Below the pieces are notes generated by a model. That model was not told where the DNA came from and did no database searches. It worked only from the letters and a program-made list of their open reading frames with translations. From Cloacibacterium sp. (GTDB lineage: Bacteria; Bacteroidota; Bacteroidia; Flavobacteriales; Weeksellaceae), in the NCBI GenBank assembly GCA_017995195.1, contig JAGOJI010000006.1:1-43251 (forward strand): a stretch of 43,251 nucleotides of DNA, in the 5' to 3' direction. Made by a program: the position numbers and the translations under genes. Below are positions 34,785 to 41,558 of the stretch, piece after piece. Numbering within the stretch: position 1 is the stretch's first letter; each line of letters opens with the position of its first letter.

Positions 34785-36224
34785 ATGATTTCTCCAACTC
34801 TGCTTTTACTTATTGTATTGGTCTATTTCGGAATTTTGCTGTTTGTTTCGTGGTCTACTAGCCGTGGAAGCAATAATGAGAGTTTTTTCATCGGTAACCG
34901 CTCCAGTAATTGGATGCTGGTGGCTTTTGGGATGATTGGTACTTCGCTTTCAGGAGTTACTTTCGTAAGTGTTCCTGGTGCTGTAGGGAAGGATAATTTT
35001 GGATATTTACAGATTACCTTGGGCTATGTTATCGGGTATATGGTAATTGCTTTCGTATTGTTACCACTTTACTATAGGTTGAAACTTACTTCCATTTATA
35101 CCTATCTTCAGGAAAGAATGGGCAGATGGTCGTATAAATCGGGAGCAACTATTTTTATTGTTTCCAGATTGGTAGGTTCTACTGCACGTTTGTATTTGGT
35201 GGTTAATATTTTACAACTTAATATTCTGAATGCTTTTGGTGTTCCTTTTTGGGCAACTACTTTGGTTATTCTATTTATGATTATCCTCTATACCTACGAA
35301 GGTGGAGTGAAAACCATTGTTTGGACAGACACGTTGCAAACCACAGGAATGCTTTTGGGACTCATTATCTGTATAGGTTATGTCCTGTATTCTTTGGATA
35401 TGAATGTTGCGGAAAGTTTTTCGGCAATGAATGAGAAGGGATTTACCCAAATATTCGGTACCGATGTGAATGAAAAGAATTTCTTTCTCAAACAGATTTT
35501 GGCAGGTGCTTTTATTACAATTACTATGACGGGGGTAGACCAAGAAATGATGCAAAAGAGTATTTCGGTAACCAAACTTTGGGATAGTCAGAAAAATATT
35601 TTGGTTCTAAGTATCATTATGCTTGTTGTGATTTCTTTATTTCTTTATATGGGAGGTATGCTTCATCTTTTTGCCGAGAAACAAAATATAGATGCTACAG
35701 GGGATCAACTCTTTCCTAAAGCGGCTTTGGAATATATGCCTCCTGCCATTTCTATCATTTTCATTATCGGGTTAATTTCTGCTTTGTTCCCAAGTGCAGA
35801 TGGGGCTATGACGGCACTTACCTCGTCCTTATGTATCGATATTTATGGGATTAAAGAAAAAAATTGGGATGATCAAAAAAAGGAAAAATTCAGAAAAAAA
35901 GTACATCTTTTGGTGGCTTTAGCCTTTTTGGTGATGGTACTGATTTTTAAATGGATTAATGATAACTCTATGATAGGAGTTATCCTAAAATTGGCAGGTT
36001 TTACCTATGGACCTCTTTTAGGCCTGTTTGCCTTTGGTATTTTATCGAAGCATAAAGTAAAAGATAATTTAGTGCCTTATGTATGTATTGCCGCACCTGT
36101 CATCAGTTATTTAATCGACAAATACCAGTCGAATATTTTCGGAGATTTCAAAATCGGTTTAGAACTATTAATCATCAATGGGCTACTGACTTTTATAGGA
36201 TTGTGGCTGATTCGTAAAAAATAA
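34785..36224 (+). CDS. Sodium:solute symporter family transporter
   Basis: A 479-residue inner-membrane SSS-family carrier with about 13 hydrophobic segments. The N-terminal helix and following block (ESFFIGNRSSNWMLVAFGMIG, split at about residues 32-52) and the SLSGVTFVSVPG sodium-site helix are characteristic. GVDQEMMQKSISV and LISALFPSADGAMTALTSS (helix 8/9 region with Ser/Thr sodium ligands) are also present. The substrate cannot be read; relatives carry sugars, sialic acid, amino acids or carboxylates, and no catabolic gene is adjacent. It is divergent from the pyrophosphatase gene and ends at a strong terminator. Confidence 0.9.
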   Translation: MISPTLLLLIVLVYFGILLFVSWSTSRGSNNESFFIGNRSSNWMLVAFGMIGTSLSGVTFVSVPGAVGKDNFGYLQITLGYVIGYMVIAFVLLPLYYRLKLTSIYTYLQERMGRWSYKSGATIFIVSRLVGSTARLYLVVNILQLNILNAFGVPFWATTLVILFMIILYTYEGGVKTIVWTDTLQTTGMLLGLIICIGYVLYSLDMNVAESFSAMNEKGFTQIFGTDVNEKNFFLKQILAGAFITITMTGVDQEMMQKSISVTKLWDSQKNILVLSIIMLVVISLFLYMGGMLHLFAEKQNIDATGDQLFPKAALEYMPPAISIIFIIGLISALFPSADGAMTALTSSLCIDIYGIKEKNWDDQKKEKFRKKVHLLVALAFLVMVLIFKWINDNSMIGVILKLAGFTYGPLLGLFAFGILSKHKVKDNLVPYVCIAAPVISYLIDKYQSNIFGDFKIGLELLIINGLLTFIGLWLIRKK

Positions 36225-36245
36225 TCATTTCTTTTAAATAACTGT

Positions 36246-36287
36246 GTCGAGAGCAAGAAATCGTTTTTTTTGCTCTCGGTTCTTTTT
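36246..36287 (+). terminator. Terminator of the symporter gene
   Basis: A perfect stem CGAGAGCAA / TTGCTCTCG with a 13-nt loop, followed by GTTCTTTTT, starting about 24 nt after the stop codon. Confidence 0.88.
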
Positions 36288-36312
36288 GGAGTATTACTAA
36301 AGATTTAGAAAT

Positions 36313-36340
36313 AAAAAACCCCCGATATCACTACCGGAGG
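36313..36340 (-). terminator. Terminator of the candidate small RNA
   Basis: A 7-bp stem with one G-U pair, an 8-nt loop and T6 on the minus strand. No annotated minus-strand gene ends here, which is why it points to an unannotated transcript. Confidence 0.7.
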
Positions 36341-36405
36341 CAAAAACTAATAACCATGAAAACTCAAATTAAACATGAGAATCTATTTCTAAGCATTGCA
36401 AAATG
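36313..36405 (-). ncRNA. Candidate small RNA gene (about 93 nt)
   Basis: On the minus strand a complete transcription unit is visible without a normal gene: TTG (36440-36442), a 21-nt spacer, TATTTTTG (36411-36418), about 65 nt of sequence, then an intrinsic terminator. The terminator stem is CCTCCGG / TCGGGGG with loop TAGTGATA and T6 at 36313-36340. The stem is better on this strand (G-U pair) than on the plus strand (A-C mismatch), and only this strand has the T run. Within it lies a 9-codon frame (36376-36347, MFNLSFHGY) ending just before the hairpin. It could be a regulatory RNA, a small-peptide mRNA or antisense to the ndk leader. TSS and function are inferred. Confidence 0.45.
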
Positions 36406-36410
36406 CGTGC

Positions 36411-36442
36411 CAAAAATATATCTCGATTGAAAAAGTTTTCAA
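36411..36442 (-). promoter_or_regulatory. Promoter of the candidate small RNA
   Basis: Minus-strand TTG (36440-36442), exactly 21 nt, then TATTTTTG (36418-36411). Both elements and spacing fit the flavobacterial consensus as well as those of the known genes here. Confidence 0.55.
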
Positions 36443-36465
36443 GAGCAAATTTAAAAAATAAATTG

Positions 36466-36473
36466 TAATTTTG
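36466..36473 (+). promoter_or_regulatory. ndk promoter -7 element
   Basis: TAATTTTG, 19 nt before the ndk ATG. It lies about 24 nt beyond the small-RNA promoter on the other strand, so the two promoters are back to back and may compete. Confidence 0.55.
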
Positions 36474-36492
36474 CACTATTAAATTTAAAATA

Positions 36493-36912
36493 ATGTCAGG
36501 AAAAATTACATTTACCATGATTAAGCCCGATGCAGTTGCTGATGGGCATATTGGTGCTATTTTAGGAAAAATTGCAGAAGCAGGTTTCAAAATTAAAGCA
36601 ATGAAATTGACTCAATTAACAGTTGATGATGCTAAAAAATTCTATGAAGTTCATGCTGCAAGACCATTTTATATGGAATTGGTAGAATTTATGTCATCAG
36701 GTCCTATTGTAGCTGCGGTTTTAGAAAAAGAAAATGCAGTAGAAAATTTCAGAACTTTAATAGGTTCTACCAATCCTGCGGAAGCAGCGGAAGGAACTAT
36801 TAGAAAAATGTTTGCTCGATCTATTGGAGAAAATGCGGTTCATGGTTCAGATTCCGATGAAAATGCACTTATTGAAGCCGGATTCCATTTTTCAGGAAGA
36901 GAAATATTCTAA
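36493..36912 (+). CDS. ndk: Nucleoside-diphosphate kinase
   Basis: A 139-residue NDK that balances nucleoside triphosphate pools. [19 protein letters not shown] opens the protein, [15 protein letters not shown] is the substrate-binding region, and the phospho-accepting His lies in [13 protein letters not shown]. It lacks any insertion and is of normal length. Monocistronic, with promoter and strong terminator. Confidence 0.97.
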   Translation: MSGKITFTMIKPDAVADGHIGAILGKIAEAGFKIKAMKLTQLTVDDAKKFYEVHAARPFYMELVEFMSSGPIVAAVLEKENAVENFRTLIGSTNPAEAAEGTIRKMFARSIGENAVHGSDSDENALIEAGFHFSGREIF

Positions 36913-36934
36913 AATAAAACAGCTCTTATTATAC

Positions 36935-36963
36935 AAAAAGGTTAGGGTTTCCTAACCTTTTTT
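36935..36963 (+). terminator. ndk terminator
   Basis: Stem AAAAAGGTTAGG / CCTAACCTTTTT with a GTTT loop, ending in a T run, 22 nt after the ndk stop. Confidence 0.93.
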
Positions 36964-37162
36964 ATTTGGCTTCCACAAAAGAATTATTTTATCAAATACA
37001 CCCTAAATTAGGGTTTGTCTCTCTTGCATAGCCACCATTAAATAAAATGTAATAAAAAAAATCAACTTCATAACTTTCTAACCTTTTCACCCTTCAATGC
37101 TTACTGCCATTGTGACAATATTTTGGCTTAAAATTTGTTAAACAAGAAAAGATTAAATTTAG

Positions 37163-37170
37163 TATCTTTG
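37163..37170 (+). promoter_or_regulatory. GHMP kinase gene promoter -7 element
   Basis: TATCTTTG, 18 nt before the ATG at 37189, with TTTG at 37134-37137 (25-nt spacer). The TTG here is in frame with the kinase but is better explained as the -33 element. Confidence 0.55.
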
Positions 37171-37188
37171 CAGGTGGAAAACAAATAT

Positions 37189-38115
37189 ATGGCAAATCCT
37201 TTATTTTACGCTAAAATTTTGCTTTTCGGAGAATACGGAATTATTGAGGACTCACAAGGTCTTACATTACCGTATAGCTTCTATAAAGGCTGTTTTAAGT
37301 TTTCGGAACTTACCTCGGATTTTGAAAAAAAATCAAATGAGGCCTTGGCAAAATATGCCATATATTTAGAACAATTGGAGCTTCCCCAAGGTTTCGAACT
37401 CAACCTTGATGCTTTGAATAGCGATATTCGAAAAGGCTTATTTTTTGACTCCAATATTCCGCAAGGTTATGGTGTAGGAAGTTCAGGAGCTTTGGTAGCC
37501 GCTGTTTTTGATAGATATTCTGTAAAAAAATGGTCACCCGAACAAATTTCTAAAGACGAGTTGAAAGAACTCAAAAAACTATTTGGTGTTTTAGAAAGTT
37601 TTTTTCATGGCAAAAGTTCCGGTATCGACCCACTTATCTGTTATATGAATCTCCCGATTCTCATTGAAAATAAAGAAAATGTGGATAAAGTTTCTATCCC
37701 CAAAGAACAGCGAGGCAAAGGAGCTATTTTCCTTATTGATTCCGGTGTAACAGGCGAAACGGGTCCTATGGTGCAAATATTTTTCGAAAAATTGAAAAAT
37801 GAGGGCTTTCGCAAGACGCTTAAAGAAGAGTTTATCCGCTATAACAATGCCTGTATAGAAACTTTCCTGAACAAAGAAATGACGCCGTTTTTCAAAAATT
37901 TGAAAAACCTTTCCAAATGGGCGTATGAGCATTTTCGCCCGATGATTCCCGATAGTATTTTTAATGTTTGGAAAAAAGGTTTAGATACCAATGCGTACTA
38001 TCTTAAATTGTGTGGTAGTGGCGGCGGCGGCTATATTCTTGGGTTTACTAAAGATTATGCCAAGGCCGAAAAAATGCTGGAAGGCTTCCATAAGGAGGTT
38101 ATCTACAGGTTTTAG
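37189..38115 (+). CDS. GHMP kinase, mevalonate-kinase-like
   Basis: A 308-residue GHMP-superfamily kinase, probably the mevalonate kinase of the isoprenoid pathway used by Flavobacteriia. The N-terminal substrate strand is FYAKILLFGEYGII. The ATP loop is IPQGYGVGSSGALVA at about residues 92-106. The base Asp and neighbours are in FHGKSSGIDPLICY, and motif 3 is LCGSGGGGYILGF near the C-terminus. I start at the ATG at 37189: the upstream in-frame TTG lies in the promoter. It lies 73 bp before a UbiA-type prenyltransferase, consistent with isoprenoid metabolism. Phosphomevalonate kinase is a possible alternative. Confidence 0.8.
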   Translation: MANPLFYAKILLFGEYGIIEDSQGLTLPYSFYKGCFKFSELTSDFEKKSNEALAKYAIYLEQLELPQGFELNLDALNSDIRKGLFFDSNIPQGYGVGSSGALVAAVFDRYSVKKWSPEQISKDELKELKKLFGVLESFFHGKSSGIDPLICYMNLPILIENKENVDKVSIPKEQRGKGAIFLIDSGVTGETGPMVQIFFEKLKNEGFRKTLKEEFIRYNNACIETFLNKEMTPFFKNLKNLSKWAYEHFRPMIPDSIFNVWKKGLDTNAYYLKLCGSGGGGYILGFTKDYAKAEKMLEGFHKEVIYRF

Positions 38116-38188
38116 TAAGGTATCGGTGTTATTGCCTTTTAGGTAAAGCTGAAAAACACGATGCTTGTAAAAATTCATACTGCAGGCA

Positions 38189-39097
38189 ATGAACCATCTG
38201 AAAAATACAGAACATACACCTATTTATCGACTGTCTCAGCTCTTGAGTTTGCTCCTTGGAGCCAGGATTTTTGTTTTGATTTTTCTTGCGTTTACTCTTT
38301 ATGTTTCTACATTTTTCCTAATTAGTCAGGAAGCGGATTTACGGAAAATCGTTTTTGATATCAAAATCCACGGAATTATTTTTTGCTCTATTTTGAGTAT
38401 TGCAGCGGGCGGACTCATTAATCAGTTTTATGATAAAGAGAAAGATAAAATGATTATGCCCTTCAGGAGTAATTTGCAACGTTTTCTTAAGCAGAAATAT
38501 TTTCTTTATTTCTATTTGATTCTCAATTTTTTATCTTTAGGGATAGCGGCATTCTTGTCTTTTAGGATTTTGGTGTTCTTCATTATCTACCAGTTTGTGA
38601 TTTGGTTTTATAGTCATAAATTGAGTAAAGTGTTGGTGGTTAATAATCTTACCTATGTCCTGCTCTCACTATATCCGTTTTTTGGTATGTTGGTTTATTA
38701 TCAGCATTTTTCCTTGAAGCTGTTTTGGATGGCGATCTTTCTGTTCTTTTTATTGCTTACAATAGACATGATTAAAGATTTGCTGACCCGAAAAGCAGAT
38801 TCGGTTTTTGGGTACAAGACGATTCCCATTGTTTTTGGTGAAAAAATAACCATTTATTTATTAATGACTATTTTGATTGTCAATATGATTATTTCCGGCT
38901 TGATTGTGGAATCAATGGATATGAAATTTTATGCCTATTATTTCATGTCCTCTATTGTTCTTTTTGCTTTAGCGGTATTTCCGTTGCTGAGTTTCAGGCT
39001 GCCATTGTGGTTTTGGCTTGCTCATGTACTGAGGTTTTGGGTTTTTGTAGGCGTTATTTTTATGTTGCTTAATGGTATTTCGGGGTATGCCGGATAA
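38189..39097 (+). CDS. UbiA family prenyltransferase
   Basis: A 302-residue, 7-9 helix membrane enzyme that attaches a prenyl chain to an acceptor. The first Asp-rich motif is N-x3-D-x3-D in INQFYDKEKDK (about residue 80); the second is DMIKDLLTRKAD (about 193-204). YGYKT-like FGYKTIPIVFG follows. Relatives in Flavobacteriia are often annotated as geranylgeranylglycerol-phosphate geranylgeranyltransferase-like, and the acceptor here is unknown. Probably cotranscribed with the GHMP kinase. Confidence 0.82.
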   Translation: MNHLKNTEHTPIYRLSQLLSLLLGARIFVLIFLAFTLYVSTFFLISQEADLRKIVFDIKIHGIIFCSILSIAAGGLINQFYDKEKDKMIMPFRSNLQRFLKQKYFLYFYLILNFLSLGIAAFLSFRILVFFIIYQFVIWFYSHKLSKVLVVNNLTYVLLSLYPFFGMLVYYQHFSLKLFWMAIFLFFLLLTIDMIKDLLTRKADSVFGYKTIPIVFGEKITIYLLMTILIVNMIISGLIVESMDMKFYAYYFMSSIVLFALAVFPLLSFRLPLWFWLAHVLRFWVFVGVIFMLLNGISGYAG

Positions 39098-39189
39098 ACA
39101 AGAACTCGGTGTTAGCTTTAGTAAAAAAATCGATATTTTAGGGGAATGATAAAATATGTTAATTAAGACCTTATTCAGTTAAAATTTTG

Positions 39190-39197
39190 TATTTTTG
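39190..39197 (+). promoter_or_regulatory. Promoter -7 element of the GT5-DUF4270-glmS unit
   Basis: TATTTTTG, 42 nt before the ATG at 39239; -33 element weak. The next two genes follow with very short gaps, so this is probably the promoter for all three. Confidence 0.5.
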
Positions 39198-39238
39198 CAT
39201 AATTAACCGTCTTTATATACAAAGAAGAAATAAACAAT

Positions 39239-40012
39239 ATGCCGAATCAAAAAATTTTATACGTTACCACAGAGATGTTTCCGTATCAGGAAGAAAACAA
39301 TATGGCGATGATGGTAAACAAAATGGCACTCAAAATGCACCAAGAAGGCAATGATGTAAGAGTCTTTATGCCAAGGTTTGGATTGATTAGCGAACGTAAA
39401 TTCCAGTTACACGAAGTGATTCGCTTGTCCGGAATGAACATTATCATCAATGATATGGATCAGCCCTTAATCATCAAAGTGGCATCTTTGCCCGGAGAAA
39501 GGCTTCAGGTGTATTTTATAGACAACGAGGAATACTTCAAAAGAAAACAATATTATGTTGATGAAGAAGGTAATCCTTTCGAAGATAATGATGAGCGTGC
39601 AATATTCTTTGCAAGAGGCGTTATAGAAACCATCAAAAAACTTAATTGGGTTCCAGATGTAATCCACTTCAATGGTTGGATGTCTTCTTTTATTCCTATT
39701 TACCTCAAAAATTACTATAAGACGGATTCGTATTTTAATGATACAAAATTGGTATTATCTGCTTACAATGAGACAGATTTACCACTCACCAACAATATTC
39801 AGCAAAAATTGGAGTTTGATGATATTAAGGATCTCAAAGCACTCAAAAAACCGAGTTTCCAAAGTTTCGTTATCGAAAGTATGGATTTGGTAGATGTTAT
39901 CATAAAAGGTGATGAGTTTTTAGAAGGCGATTTGGGTAAAAGTTATGATAAAGCAAAGGCAGATAAGAAAGAATATATGAATGCCGACTCTATTGCAGAA
40001 GTTTATAATTAA
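39239..40012 (+). CDS. Single-domain glycogen/starch synthase-like protein
   Basis: A 257-residue protein matching only the N-terminal (GT5) half of glycogen synthase: KILYVTTEMFPY, GNDVRVFMPRFG, YFIDNEEYF, DERAIFFARGVIE and PDVIHFNGWMSSFIP. The C-terminal nucleotide-sugar-binding half is missing with no trace downstream. The N-terminal KTGGL loop, whose Lys binds ADP-glucose in real synthases, is replaced by EENNMAM. It is therefore unlikely to make glycogen alone. It is followed at a 15-nt gap by the DUF4270 lipoprotein gene and then glmS, so a link to envelope or amino-sugar metabolism is plausible but unproved. Confidence 0.82.
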   Translation: MPNQKILYVTTEMFPYQEENNMAMMVNKMALKMHQEGNDVRVFMPRFGLISERKFQLHEVIRLSGMNIIINDMDQPLIIKVASLPGERLQVYFIDNEEYFKRKQYYVDEEGNPFEDNDERAIFFARGVIETIKKLNWVPDVIHFNGWMSSFIPIYLKNYYKTDSYFNDTKLVLSAYNETDLPLTNNIQQKLEFDDIKDLKALKKPSFQSFVIESMDLVDVIIKGDEFLEGDLGKSYDKAKADKKEYMNADSIAEVYN

Positions 40013-40027
40013 AGATTGATAAAAATA

Positions 40028-41551
40028 ATGATAAAACAGGTTCAAAATATTTTCAAAGCAGTTTCATTGGCGGTATTAGGCGGAATTTTATTTGCCAATT
40101 GCGAATCGGAAGCAGACAACTTAGGGCTTCAGTTTTTTGAAAATACCGCTGCACAAGGCACAGAAACACAATATGATGTAATTGCCTATAATGTAAATAA
40201 CAACGACAGTATAAGAGCAGATGTAGGTGTATTGGGAAAAGCAACTTTAGGAGCGTTTTCCGAGAGCAATTTCGGGATGCAGAAGTCGGCGTATGTTACC
40301 CAGTTGAGGCTTTCCTCTTATAGTCCCGATTTTGGCGGTACCAATCCGGTGGTAGACTCGGTTGTTCTACAAATAAAACCCGAATATTATACCGAGACCG
40401 ATTCTGTCTCAACTGCTACCAACGAAAGTTTTACCTACAACGATGTAGAAGCCAAAAAGGTTTTAACAACGTATAAAGTAAAAAAATACGGAAAAACAAA
40501 AATCAATACTAAAACGACCTTTAATATTAAAGTAGCAGAAGTAACCGATTATCTTTATGGAACCGATAAAAAATTGTATTCCAACCAAACCGTTTCGGAA
40601 GGAACTCTATTAGGACAAAAAACTTTTGATGGAGATATTCGCTCTGTTAAAATTACCAAAAAATCTGATGGAACCGAATTATTGTCGAGAGATGCTGCTA
40701 TAAGAATACCTTTGGATAAAGATTTTTTCCAAAATAAAATCATCGCTAAAAAAGGATCTTTTGAGTTGGCAGACGCCGCTTCATTTACCCGATATTTCAA
40801 AGGATTGAGAATTTCTGTAGACGAAAACGACGGGTATTTGTTTACCTTTAACCCTAACGATGTTACGCTCGTTATGTATTATAAGTACGATAATGCCAGC
40901 TCTACCAGAACACAAGCTACCTATTCGTTCGATACTTCTGCTGCCAATGTACGCCTAAGTCAGATTTCTTATGGTCAACGACCTGTGGCTTTCAGTACGG
41001 CAATGGCTTCTATTAACCCATCTACAGGTGATCCTAAGCTCTACGTTCAGGGAATGGGAGGTCCCGGAGCAAGAATCAATATTCCTGCAACTACGGTGCA
41101 AACCATCAAAAATTTGTACAACCAAAACAAAGCGGCTATTTTATCTGCAAAAATACGACTGTATAGCGATACTTCGGTATGGAATAACAGTTTTGCAAAG
41201 CCTTCCAATTTTTTAGTGATTAAAGACGGAGAAACAGGATTCATTAAAGACATGACAGATTTCCTCTATTTGAGTACTTATAAATTGGTAAATGCAGTTG
41301 ATTTAGCAAAAAATCCTGCCTACTACGAAATCAATATTACAAGTACTTTGAAAGATATTGTTGAAAAAGAGGCTTCTAATAAAGATATCATCATCAATGT
41401 GGGAGATTATTTAACTACTACCACCGGAAATCTTATTGGTCAAAATTACAACAATAGGGCTTACACGCCCAACAGAGTGGTGTTGGTAGGTACTACAGAT
41501 GCGGCCAATGCCAATAGAGCTCAACTAAGAATCACTTACGTAAAAAAATAA
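40028..41551 (+). CDS. DUF4270 domain lipoprotein
   Basis: A 507-residue protein. The ATG at 40028 precedes a signal peptide (VSLAVLGGILFANC) whose Cys at about residue 25 could be lipidated, although Asn before Cys is not the classical lipobox. DUF4270 features follow: an early PVVDSVVLQIKP block, a long beta-rich body with Tyr/Thr repeats, and a closing strand AQLRITYVKK. DUF4270 proteins are Bacteroidota-specific, surface or periplasmic, with no known activity. glmS starts only 7 nt after its stop, so the two are almost certainly cotranscribed. An in-frame TTG at 40016 is a less likely start. Confidence 0.82.
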   Translation: MIKQVQNIFKAVSLAVLGGILFANCESEADNLGLQFFENTAAQGTETQYDVIAYNVNNNDSIRADVGVLGKATLGAFSESNFGMQKSAYVTQLRLSSYSPDFGGTNPVVDSVVLQIKPEYYTETDSVSTATNESFTYNDVEAKKVLTTYKVKKYGKTKINTKTTFNIKVAEVTDYLYGTDKKLYSNQTVSEGTLLGQKTFDGDIRSVKITKKSDGTELLSRDAAIRIPLDKDFFQNKIIAKKGSFELADAASFTRYFKGLRISVDENDGYLFTFNPNDVTLVMYYKYDNASSTRTQATYSFDTSAANVRLSQISYGQRPVAFSTAMASINPSTGDPKLYVQGMGGPGARINIPATTVQTIKNLYNQNKAAILSAKIRLYSDTSVWNNSFAKPSNFLVIKDGETGFIKDMTDFLYLSTYKLVNAVDLAKNPAYYEINITSTLKDIVEKEASNKDIIINVGDYLTTTTGNLIGQNYNNRAYTPNRVVLVGTTDAANANRAQLRITYVKK

Positions 41552-41558
41552 GACAATT

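Noticed and set aside
36356-36430. A 24-codon plus-strand frame (MKTQIKHENL...) upstream of ndk
   Set aside because: It lies opposite the candidate small RNA and upstream of the ndk promoter, with no plus-strand promoter motif before it; I consider the minus-strand transcript the better explanation.
41552-41558. glmS ribozyme/riboswitch
   Set aside because: There are only 7 nt between the DUF4270 stop and the glmS start, and nothing ribozyme-like is visible.
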